A program made the translations under genes and the position numbers. The notes under the pieces were generated by a model. It saw only the letters and a list, made by a program, of their open reading frames with translations. It was not told where the DNA came from and searched no databases. Shown here piece by piece: positions 8,395 to 18,200 of a stretch of 64,000 nucleotides of DNA (position 1 is its first letter; each line of letters opens with the position of its first letter). The stretch covers positions 2,666,001 through 2,730,000 of the forward strand of contig NZ_CP042436.1 in NCBI RefSeq assembly GCF_007971025.1, read 5' to 3'. The stretch comes from Mucilaginibacter ginsenosidivorans. Lineage in GTDB: Bacteria; Bacteroidota; Bacteroidia; Sphingobacteriales; Sphingobacteriaceae.

Positions 8395-11160
8395 ATGCAG
8401 AAATTTTACATCGCACTTGCTGCCCTTATCTGTTTCGCGCTTAAATCAAGTGCGCAGCAGGACAGCAAGTTAATAGATGTGGATTTTAAGAAGGCGACTA
8501 TCACGCAAATGACTGGGGAACTGAAAGTAAAGACAGGTTACACGTTTTATTACGATCCCGTCCAATTTGATAGTTTAAGGGTAACGCTCGCCATTGCCCG
8601 GAAAACTTTGAGTTTCGTACTTGAAAAGGCATTCGAGGGGACACCATATCACTATATTATAACTGCCGGCAGGGAAGTTATCCTGACGCGGGGTGCAAAA
8701 ATAACCACTTCGCTTCCGTCCGGGTATTTTGATAACACCGTGGAAACCACAACAGCCAATGCACAAAGCAGTGTGTCCCCTTACCCCGAGGATAACAATA
8801 ACACCGCAGGGGCCAGTGCCGAAAATAAGATATACGAGATAGGAGCGCGGACCAATAAGATAAGGCCGGGCAACGTCACCTTGTCGGGTTATATACGCAG
8901 CCGCAAAACAGGCGAAGGGATAAACGGTGCAAGCATTTATGATCCGGAAACGAAAACCGGCATGGCGACTGATAAAAATGGGTATTATACGCTTTCACTT
9001 CCGCGTGGTCAGCAAACACTTTTGATAAAGGGCCTGGGTATGCAGGATACGCGACGCAGGGTCATCCTTTATTCGGGCGGGCGGTTGGATATCGGCTTGC
9101 AGGAAAAAGTGACATCATTGAAAGAGGTGACCGTGTCTGCCGAAAAAGTTGCAAACGTGCGCAATACCACTATGGGTGTAAATAAATTGGATATCCGCAG
9201 TATCAAACAAATACCATCGGCGTTTGGCGAAGCTGATGTTTTGCGGGTGGTTTTGACTTTGCCCGGCGTGCAAAGCGTAGGAGAGGCCACAACCGGCTTC
9301 AACGTTCGAGGCGGCTCGGCCGATCAGAACCTGATCCTGCTGAACGACGCAACCATTTATAACCCTTCACATTTTTTTGGTTTCTTTTCCGCATTCGACC
9401 CCGACATCGTAAGCAATATCGAATTGTATAAAAGCACCATTCCCGAACGGTTTGGCGGTCGCCTGTCATCGGTATTGGATGTGACTGACCGCGAAGGCAA
9501 TAAGAAGAAATATACCGGTTCGGCAGGGATCGGTCTGATAACCAGCCGGGTGAATATTGAAGGGCCCATTGTAAAGGATAAAACATCTTTCATTTTTGGG
9601 GGACGGACAACTTACTCCGATTGGCTGCTGAAATCCCTTCCCCAGGAATATAAAAACAGCTCGGCCTCGTTCTATGACCTTAACTTGAGCATAAGTCATC
9701 AAATAGGTAAAAGCGATAATTTGTACGTAACCGGGTACTTCAGTAATGATAAATTCAGGCTGAACAGCGATACCGCCTACGGTTACAGCAACCGTAACGC
9801 AAATATCAAATGGAAGCACAATTTCAACCCGAAATTGTTCGGTACGCTCACCGCCGGCATCGATGATTATCAATACAGCATCGCCAGTACATCCAATGCT
9901 GTAAATGCATATAAACTGAACTTCTCCGTAAAGCAAACTAACCTGAAAGCAGATTTTAGTTATTTTCTGAACCCCCGGAACACCCTTGACTTTGGTTTGA
10001 GTTCGATCTATTATAATCTCAATCCGGGTGATAACGAACCGAATAGTTCACAGTCGCAGGTTACGCCGTTCCGGGTGCCACTGGAGAAGGCGCTTGAAAG
10101 TGCCCTGTACATAGGAGATAAATATGATATAACCCAGGATCTTTCTGTTAGCGCGGGCCTGCGGTATTCGCTTTACGCCTATCTCGGACCACAGACGGTA
10201 GATCATTATCAACCCAATTCACCTAAAAATGCTGCCAATGTTCAGGATAGTACAATATACAGGAACAACCAGGTTATCAATACCTATAAAGGTCCCGAGA
10301 TAAGGGTGTCGATGCGTTATACCCTGGATGATAATACGTCGGTAAAAGCGTCATATAATACACTAAGACAATATATCCATCTTTTATCTAATACAACCGC
10401 TATTTCCCCGACCGATGTTTATAAGTTAAGCGATCCTAATATCAAACCGCAGTTTGGTCAGCAGGTCTCCCTTGGACTGTACAGGAATATTAAACAGAAC
10501 AGTATCGAAACATCAATTGAGGTCTATTACAAAAAGATCGGCCATTACCTCGATTATAAAAGCGGCGCAGTGCTCCTGCTGAACCCGCACATCGAGCGCG
10601 ATGTGATCAATACGGAAGGCAAGGCTTACGGCGTTGAATTCATGGTCCGTAAAACGGAAGGCAACCTGAACGGGTGGATAAGTTACACTTATTCGCGTAC
10701 CTTCCTTAAACAGGACGACCCCAACGCGGGTGAAACCATTAACAGGGGCGAATTTTATCCTGCCAATTATGATAAGCCGAATGACTTTAATTTTACAGGT
10801 AATTATCGCTTCAGCCGTCGTTTCAGCATTTCCCTCAATGTGATCTATAGTACAGGCAGACCCATTACTTATCCCATTACCGAATATTATTACGGCGGGT
10901 CGGTAAGGGTGCTTTATTCGGACAGGAACGCATACAGGATACCCGATTATTTCAGGTCCGATTTTTCAATGAATATCGAAGGTAATCACAAAATACATCA
11001 GCGGTTTCACAACTCGTGGACGTTTGGGGTATATAATCTTACCGGCCGGGCAAATGCTTATTCAACATACTTTGCACAGCAGGGCGGCGTCATCAACGGC
11101 TACCAGCTATCGATATTTGCCAGGCCCATACCTTTTGTAAATTATAATATCAGGTTTTAA
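8395..11160 (+). CDS. TonB-dependent receptor with STN domain
   Basis: 921 residues. Order: signal peptide (MQKFYIALAALICFALKSSAQ); an STN-type domain at about 22-100 (IDVDFKKATITQMTGELKVKTGYTF); a low-complexity linker; a carboxypeptidase-D-like regulatory domain at about 160-245 (GNVTLSGYIRSRKTGEGINGASI); a plug at about 255-370 (LPGVQSVGEATTGFNVRGGS); then a 22-strand beta barrel ending in aromatic F. The STN domain in FecA-like receptors passes the signal to an anti-sigma factor, but none is encoded here. The substrate is unknown. The start of the next gene overlaps its stop by one base. Confidence 0.92.
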   Translation: MQKFYIALAALICFALKSSAQQDSKLIDVDFKKATITQMTGELKVKTGYTFYYDPVQFDSLRVTLAIARKTLSFVLEKAFEGTPYHYIITAGREVILTRGAKITTSLPSGYFDNTVETTTANAQSSVSPYPEDNNNTAGASAENKIYEIGARTNKIRPGNVTLSGYIRSRKTGEGINGASIYDPETKTGMATDKNGYYTLSLPRGQQTLLIKGLGMQDTRRRVILYSGGRLDIGLQEKVTSLKEVTVSAEKVANVRNTTMGVNKLDIRSIKQIPSAFGEADVLRVVLTLPGVQSVGEATTGFNVRGGSADQNLILLNDATIYNPSHFFGFFSAFDPDIVSNIELYKSTIPERFGGRLSSVLDVTDREGNKKKYTGSAGIGLITSRVNIEGPIVKDKTSFIFGGRTTYSDWLLKSLPQEYKNSSASFYDLNLSISHQIGKSDNLYVTGYFSNDKFRLNSDTAYGYSNRNANIKWKHNFNPKLFGTLTAGIDDYQYSIASTSNAVNAYKLNFSVKQTNLKADFSYFLNPRNTLDFGLSSIYYNLNPGDNEPNSSQSQVTPFRVPLEKALESALYIGDKYDITQDLSVSAGLRYSLYAYLGPQTVDHYQPNSPKNAANVQDSTIYRNNQVINTYKGPEIRVSMRYTLDDNTSVKASYNTLRQYIHLLSNTTAISPTDVYKLSDPNIKPQFGQQVSLGLYRNIKQNSIETSIEVYYKKIGHYLDYKSGAVLLLNPHIERDVINTEGKAYGVEFMVRKTEGNLNGWISYTYSRTFLKQDDPNAGETINRGEFYPANYDKPNDFNFTGNYRFSRRFSISLNVIYSTGRPITYPITEYYYGGSVRVLYSDRNAYRIPDYFRSDFSMNIEGNHKIHQRFHNSWTFGVYNLTGRANAYSTYFAQQGGVINGYQLSIFARPIPFVNYNIRF

Positions 11161-13547
11161 TGGAGAGGCAAAGAATATATAACTCACTAAAAGCAATTGC
11201 GCTCGCTATCATTGCAACGGCTTGTTTGGCTGCTAATAGCCAGGCCCAGGTATTACCTGTATTAGAAAACAAGTTTGCCTGGCAGTCGGGGCGGTTACAC
11301 GAAAAGTTATATGTTCATACGAGCAAGGAAAATTATTTAGCGGGTGAATTATTGTGGTTCAAAATCTATTGTACCGACGGGACCGATAATAAGCCATTGA
11401 ACATGAGTAAAGTAGCTTATATTGAAATTTTAGATAGCAAACATAACCCGGTTTTGCAGGGCAAGATAGCATTGCGGGAAGGAATGGGTAATGGCTCCTT
11501 TTATCTCCCTTTTTCTATCGCAAGCGGAAATTACCAGTTGCGCGCCTACACCAATTGGATGAAAAATTTCGACCCGGCCTACTATTTCAATAAGCAGGTT
11601 ACCATTATCAACACAACCAGGACCTCACCGCCTTCACTGGCTGCTGATTCGGCGAAATATGATGTGCAATTTTTTCCGGAAGGAGGACACTTGGTTAAAG
11701 GCCTCCAAAGTAAAATAGCGTTCAAAATAACAGCTTCTGAAGGGACGGGCCGCGATGGGGCAGGTGCAGTGATCGGCCCGTCAAATGATACTGTCGCCAG
11801 GTTTGTAACCGGGAAATTTGGTATCGGTAGCTTTAGTTTCACCCCATCGGCCCAAACGGGCTACCGGGCAGTAGTTAAAATAGGGAGCGTAATAATTACC
11901 CCACCACTGCCCGAAATAAGTGCCACAGGCTATGTGGTTCGCGTAACCGATAACGATAACAGCCTGGACGCCGGAATTACCCAATCAGGGCTTGAACCAG
12001 GCGAAAACTTATATCTATTAGTACATAACAGGCACAACATAGAAGTTGCCGCCCAACTAAAAATGGTGGACAACAAGGCGCATTTCGTCTTCGACAAGAC
12101 AAAGCTGGAGCAGGGGCTTAGTTATATTACTATTTTTGACGGGCGTGGCAATCCTATATGCGAAAGGTTGATATTTAAACGCCCGGTCAATAAACTCATG
12201 GTCAATGCATCGGCAGATGTCAAAAGCTATGGTACCAGGAAAAAGGCAGATGTAGATATTGCCACATTCAATGCGAATGGTAAAAACATTCCGGCTAACT
12301 TGTCAGTCTCTGTTTTTCGTATCGATTCGCTGCAAAAAAAGCCAGCGGCAAATATACCGGGATACATGTGGCTCAACTCCGATCTGAAAGGATACGTCAA
12401 ATCGCCGGATTACTACCTTGAAAATAATGATGCAGATGGTAACCAGGCTTTGGATAACCTGTTGCTGTCGCAGGGCTGGACACAATTTGACTGGAACAGG
12501 GCCGTATCATCCGGCAAACCGCATTTTACCTTCTTGCCTGAATACAATGGCCCGGTAGTTACCGGTAATCTCACCAATGCGCTCACTAACATGCCTGCGC
12601 CAAACGTTGTGGCTTATCTTACCGTAACAGGATCACAGCACCACTTGTATATTTCTAAAAGCGATACGGCAGGCAGGTTGATGTTTAATACCCGCGACTT
12701 TTTTGGGCCGCGAGAGATAGTCGTGCAGACGAATTGGCTGCAAGACAGTACCTATCGAATTAGTATCCCGAATCCGTACAGCGAGGAATACGATAAAAGT
12801 AAACTATCGCCATTTAATATGAGCGCTGGTATGAGCACTGGTTTGATTAGCGGGAACATCGATATGCAGGTGCAGAATATTTTTTCGGGAAACCAAATAA
12901 AATTTGATGCGGCGCCACCTGAAAATGCGGCGTTTTATGGTGAACCCGGTTATAGTTACAAATTGGATGATTATACCCGTTTTCCCAAAATGGAAGATGT
13001 GATACATGAATACGTGAGGCTGGTAGGCGTGGAAAGACAGCGCGACAGGGTGCGCTTTGAAATAATAAGCGACAAAAAAACTTTGCCGGGACAACCCCTG
13101 GCAATGCTCGATTCCCGGCCAATATTCGACGCGGCCAAAGTTTTAAATATAGATCCCCTAAAGATAAATAAGCTTGAAGTGGTTACTGGCAACTACGTCT
13201 ATGGACCGGCGACGTTAAATGGCATATTGAGCTTTACCAGCTACGACGCAGCCAGCATAAACACGGAACTGGATCCCCGGGCGGTAGTACTTGATTTTGA
13301 TGGATTGCAATTGGAAAGAAAGTTTTATTCGCCGGTTTATGATACTGAAGCAAAAGGGAATAGCACCACACCTGATTTCAGGAATACGCTCTACTGGAAT
13401 CCTGATATCCGGACAGGCGAAAGCGGTCACCTTAAATTAAATTTTTATACAGGCGACAGAGCAGGAAGCTATATGGGTATAGTGGAAGGTATTTCACGGG
13501 ATGGAGAAACAGGTTACAGATATTTCTATTTCGAAGTGAATAAATAA
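11160..13547 (+). CDS. MG2/alpha-2-macroglobulin-like exported protein with plug-like end
   Basis: 795 residues with a signal peptide (residues 1-29). Residues of about 40-150 form an MG2-like beta sandwich (KLYVHTSKENYLAGELLWFKIY, GSFYLPFSIASGNYQLRAYTNWM). More beta domains follow, and near 660-730 a segment resembles a TonB plug (MLDSRPIFDAAKVLNIDP, NKLEVVTGNYVYGPATLNGILSFTSY). Such 800-900-residue proteins usually sit next to TonB receptors in Bacteroidota and may help binding or handover at the outer membrane. The ATG at 11160 overlaps the last base of the receptor stop, so translation is coupled. Confidence 0.8.
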   Translation: MERQRIYNSLKAIALAIIATACLAANSQAQVLPVLENKFAWQSGRLHEKLYVHTSKENYLAGELLWFKIYCTDGTDNKPLNMSKVAYIEILDSKHNPVLQGKIALREGMGNGSFYLPFSIASGNYQLRAYTNWMKNFDPAYYFNKQVTIINTTRTSPPSLAADSAKYDVQFFPEGGHLVKGLQSKIAFKITASEGTGRDGAGAVIGPSNDTVARFVTGKFGIGSFSFTPSAQTGYRAVVKIGSVIITPPLPEISATGYVVRVTDNDNSLDAGITQSGLEPGENLYLLVHNRHNIEVAAQLKMVDNKAHFVFDKTKLEQGLSYITIFDGRGNPICERLIFKRPVNKLMVNASADVKSYGTRKKADVDIATFNANGKNIPANLSVSVFRIDSLQKKPAANIPGYMWLNSDLKGYVKSPDYYLENNDADGNQALDNLLLSQGWTQFDWNRAVSSGKPHFTFLPEYNGPVVTGNLTNALTNMPAPNVVAYLTVTGSQHHLYISKSDTAGRLMFNTRDFFGPREIVVQTNWLQDSTYRISIPNPYSEEYDKSKLSPFNMSAGMSTGLISGNIDMQVQNIFSGNQIKFDAAPPENAAFYGEPGYSYKLDDYTRFPKMEDVIHEYVRLVGVERQRDRVRFEIISDKKTLPGQPLAMLDSRPIFDAAKVLNIDPLKINKLEVVTGNYVYGPATLNGILSFTSYDAASINTELDPRAVVLDFDGLQLERKFYSPVYDTEAKGNSTTPDFRNTLYWNPDIRTGESGHLKLNFYTGDRAGSYMGIVEGISRDGETGYRYFYFEVNK

Positions 13548-13548
13548 C

Positions 13549-14688
13549 TTATCTCCAATAAGGCGGCGGTTCGGTTTTTCCGCGTATGGTGCAATCGACA
13601 CACGTAGTTGTTGAATAGGTTATAAAGTTGGGAGCTCCAAAAGGCCCAAGGGGTGCAATGTAAAAGGGTTCGATTGGTATAGTTCCGGCTTCCGGGCCGA
13701 GTACTTTTGGGTCTGTGTAAAAAGGTTCATGATAATAAAAGGCACTATCAAGCTTACAACCAACCGGGTATTTTACCTGGTAGCTGCTTAATAACTGGCT
13801 GGCTGAAATAAATATTCGTTTGGTAGCTGCACGACCTGCACTTAAGTAGCCCACAACAAATTCGTGCGGATCGGTAACGCAATAAAAATTACTTTGGTTT
13901 ACTGACGGCTGTGCGTCAAATATGCTGCCCAGCCTGTCGGTATTTTTTTGTAAACCCAGCCAAAAATCGTAAGCGTCGGCTGTAAGTGCATATTGTTTGA
14001 CGATTATGGTATATCTCGCTTCTATTTTTTCCGAAGTTCCCGGTATAAAAGCTATAGGGGCCTGGTATATAAGGTCGCTTGAAAGCTTGTTCGAGTTTGC
14101 CAGTAGAATGGCAGTTGATGTGTCGGTCGCATAGCAAACATGGCGCGGTTCGTCGCCTAACATGTAGGATTTAAAAAAGCTTTGAAATTGCCAGGTTTCC
14201 GTATACTCCCAGCGATAATATTTCGTGCTGCTGGCATCATCGTGCGTGTTAACATAAATATGTACTCCGTCTGTTTCCTGCGAAAAACCTACACTGTCTA
14301 TAGGGGGCGAATTCTTTACAATCACATAGTCAGAAAGATATTCTTTACCGTCGGCAGTTTTAATATGCAGCCGGTATTTATGCGCATCGTTAAGATTTAG
14401 CGGTGCAGCCGAATAAACGCCCGGCCTTACTTCATATAGGGAATAAGTATTGTTGGCGTCGCTTTCAACAATTAACTGCGCGTTTGTTTCCCTGTCTATC
14501 TGGATACCCGGGCCATATTTTTTTGTACGGCTCAATGTGATAAAAGTCGAATCGGGTCCGGTGTTAATTGCACCTTCTATAACCAGGTACCTGTTGGTAT
14601 TGGTTAGGGCATCTTTAGGCTCAAATGCCTTTTTGCAGCTAACCGCCAATAAGGCTGCAAATATTAAAATCGGCCACTTCGACATCAA
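13549..14688 (-). CDS. DUF4249 lipoprotein
   Basis: 379 residues; MMSKWPILIFAALLAVSC is a lipoprotein signal. The DUF4249 domain fills the rest: LVIEGAINTGPDSTFITLSRT, LIVESDANNTYSLYEVRPGVYSA, YRLHIKTADGKEYLSD, WEYTETWQF and the Cys-containing end TTCVDCTIRG. DUF4249 proteins are normally encoded directly downstream of STN-type TonB receptors on the same strand and are thought to be their surface partners. Here the gene is convergent with the receptor operon, one base apart, which suggests a local inversion. The product is probably the partner of the receptor at 8395. Confidence 0.85.
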   Translation of the reverse strand: MMSKWPILIFAALLAVSCKKAFEPKDALTNTNRYLVIEGAINTGPDSTFITLSRTKKYGPGIQIDRETNAQLIVESDANNTYSLYEVRPGVYSAAPLNLNDAHKYRLHIKTADGKEYLSDYVIVKNSPPIDSVGFSQETDGVHIYVNTHDDASSTKYYRWEYTETWQFQSFFKSYMLGDEPRHVCYATDTSTAILLANSNKLSSDLIYQAPIAFIPGTSEKIEARYTIIVKQYALTADAYDFWLGLQKNTDRLGSIFDAQPSVNQSNFYCVTDPHEFVVGYLSAGRAATKRIFISASQLLSSYQVKYPVGCKLDSAFYYHEPFYTDPKVLGPEAGTIPIEPFYIAPLGPFGAPNFITYSTTTCVDCTIRGKTEPPPYWR

Positions 14689-15256
14689 AGCAATTCTTAT
14701 ATAGGTTTATACGTAATGTGTCGACAATTTATCTCTAAAAGGTTATATAACCAAATAAGGTGCGCTCATAAGTACTATTACGTCTGCAAGGCGTTTCGGG
14801 AACGGCCTGTCCGGGTGAGGTCCGGGGACTGTTTAGTAATCTATGGTTAATAAATTTCTCAATAATTTATTTTGTAACAGAATTTTTGCACATTTATTTT
14901 TTGACGAAACATTTTTTTTATGGCCTCCGTATAGTACCTGTTTTTCCCCGTGAAAAGCACGTTGACTAATTAAAAATGAATATGAGCGGCTTATTGCCCA
15001 TTTTACTCCTTCTGGTTTACCCATTTTACACCCGGCTAAACATACCATATCAAGGTAAACAGATGACACGCTCAAAAATTCTTCGTAACATATTTCCGCA
15101 ACTTGCTGATTTAGAACAGTGTGAAAATACTTACCTAACTCAATTTTATATTAAGGCTATTAAAACCGGCAATATAAAAGCGCACCGGTTTTTCAGCCAT
15201 TCCCAGGCCAATACCTGGATCGTAAACTGTTCTTTAACTTATTTAAGATGTTGAAT
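14689..15256. other. Gene-free AT-rich stretch before the giant protein
   Basis: This roughly 570-bp stretch holds no convincing gene. A 92-codon open frame (14976-15254) and an 80-codon frame on the other strand have the composition of translated A/T-rich DNA and no family features. The promoter of the giant gene must lie here, but I see no exact TAnnTTTG box. A small GC-rich island sits near 14785-14825. Confidence 0.5.
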
Positions 15257-18200
15257 ATGAAAAGAAGTTTACTGTTTAGCATTATTTTTTTGATCGTTGG
15301 CTCCTTATTTTTGGGGGGGACTACATTTGCTTCTACCAAACGAGTAACAAACATAAGTTACGGCAGCCAGACGGGAACAGCAACCGCAGGAACGGGCACT
15401 TCCGTGACTTATACCATAACGGTTACTGAAGGAAGCACATTCGGGTTCGGAACATCCTCCGACGATATATTACTAACCTGGGCAGGCGGGACACCAACTG
15501 GGGTGACCTGGCTGTTTTCATCCAGTCAGACAATGGGCGGAGGTGTGACAACTACTACACCAACTTTTACACCAAGTGGTAGTAACACTACGATCACGTT
15601 TACAGTTACAACATCAAATTCAACCCCTGCCGGAACTTATCCTTTTACATTGAAATTTACGGATAATAACGGTGGTGGTGGCCCCTGGACAAGCAGCGGT
15701 TTAGACCTAACGGTTGATGGAGGAGTACCTACGATAAGTTATACAGGCTCGCCGTTTTCTTACTATGCCGGCCAGGCAATATCATCGTTAACACCAACAG
15801 TAACGAACAGCCCGACAAGCTATTCCATAAGCCCGGCTCTCCCGGCTGGTTTATCTTTTAGCACGTCGACAGGAGTTATCTCCGGGACGCCTACTGCATC
15901 GTCATCAGCTACAACATATACCGTAACTGCAACAAACGCAAGCGGAAGCAGCAATACTACGATCAATATCACCGTATTGTCGCCGACTATAAGTTACACA
16001 GGATCGCCATACACTTATTTAACAGGAACAACGATTTCGTCGTTGACTCCGACCGTAACGGGAAGCCCGTCGAGTTATTCGATAGGTACTGCATTGCCGG
16101 CGGGCCTGTCGTTCAACACATCCACCGGTGTTATATCCGGTACCCCAACTACAACATCGGCGTCAACTGTTTACACCGTAACGGCTAATTACGCTGCCGG
16201 GGTAACTGCTACAACAACAATTAATATTACAGTTAACCTGGGGCCGCCGAATATTAGCTATACACCTGCAACAAAGAGTTATCCTTCCGGCACCGCAATA
16301 AGCACATGGTCACCGGTAAATACAGGAGGTGCTGCAGTAAGTTGGTCTGTAAGCCCTGGCTTACCTGCCGGTTTGTCGCTTAATACTGGTACCGGCGATA
16401 TAACCGGAACGCCAACAACGGTATCCTCTGCAACAACATATACCGTAACAGCAACTAATGTCGCCGGCAGCAGCAGTACGAGTATAACTATAACTATATT
16501 GCCTGTTCCGCCTGTCATAAGTTATACGCCATCTTCTAACACTTACACTGTAGGAACCGCAATAAGCTCATGGACACCCGTAAATACCGGCGGTGCGGCT
16601 ACAAGCTGGTCTGCAAGTCCGTCGTTACCCACTGGCTTATCATTTAATACTTCTACGGGAGCTATTTCCGGAACGCCGACTGTAACTGATACAGCAACCT
16701 TCACAATTACAGCAACCAATGCAGGCGGAAGCGGGACTGCTACAATAAATATTACCGTGCTTCCGAAAGCTCCGGTGATAAGTTATTCGCCATCAACAGT
16801 GACCTATACTGTAGGGACTTCGATAAGCCCGTTGTCGCCGACCAATACAGGGGGGCCGGCTGATACCTATTCGATAGGTCCGTCATTGCCTGCCGGTTTG
16901 TCGTTCAATACAACGACCGGTGTAATTTCAGGCACGCCTACAACAACGTCCCCGGCGACAACCTATGTTATTTCAGCCGATAATGACAAGGGTACAAGTA
17001 CGACTTCTGTTACTATAACGTGTAACAACCCGTCCGTTCCTAACATCAGTTACAGCCCGTCTACCAAAACTGCGGTAGTAGGTACGGCTATTACAGCCTG
17101 GACACCAACTAATTCAGGAGGAACTGCTACCAGTTGGTCTATCAATACACCGCTGCCGGCCGGTTTATCCTTCAATACCAGCACCGGTGCGATTACCGGT
17201 ACACCTACTGCTACATCATCGGCTACTACTTACACCGTAACCGCTACAAATGCCGCGGGCAGTGCCAGTACAACCATAACCCTGACAGTTAACCCCCAGG
17301 CGCCGGTTATTAGTTACACGCCATCAACAAACACTTACTCCGTAGGAGCCACAATAAGTTCACTAACTCCGGCCAATACGGGCGGCGCGGCAACAAGCTG
17401 GGCCATTACCGCCGGCGGGGCGTTGCCTTCAGGTTTGTCATTTAATACATCCACAGGTGTAATATCCGGTACACCAACGGCCACAAAGGCATCAACTACG
17501 TATACCATAACCGCCACGAATGCTACGGGGAGCGGAAACACAACGGTCACTATCAGCGTCAATAATAATGCTCCAAATATCAGCTACTCGCCTGGAACGG
17601 TTACCTACTCGGTAGGTACCACGATAACACCTGCTTCGCCAACCAACTCAGGCGGCGCCGCGTCAACCTGGGCCATTACCGCCGGAGGTTCGCTGCCATC
17701 CGGGTTATCGTTGAATACCAGCACCGGTGTAATATCCGGTACTCCGACGGCAGTATTTCCGACAACGACGTTTACCATCAAGGCAACTAACTCATCAGGT
17801 AACTCGAGCACTAACCTGATCATCACTGTTAGTCCGCATGCTCCGGTTATTAGCTATACGCCGTCAACAAATGTCTACCGGCTTAATGCGACCATACCTA
17901 ATTTGGACCCAACTAATACCGGTGGTGCGGTTACGGGTTACAGTTATTCTCCTTCGGGCACGTCGCTCACCGGTGCATCTTTAAGCGGGCCAAGTTTGAT
18001 GACCATTGATGCGTCAGGCAACATCTATGTGGCCAATTATTATAATAAAACGATAAGCAAATATAATTCCAGCAACGTGTACGTCGGGACATATACATCA
18101 GGCAAAACCTTTACCAACCCCGAAGGTATAGTTTTTGACTCGGCGGGCAATTGTTATGTGGAAGATACAGGGGCTGGTGCTATTTATAAATTTAATTCTT

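Noticed and set aside
14976..15254. 92-codon open frame before the giant gene
   Set aside because: Its composition is that of shifted AT-rich DNA, it overlaps the start of the real gene, and it shows no family features.
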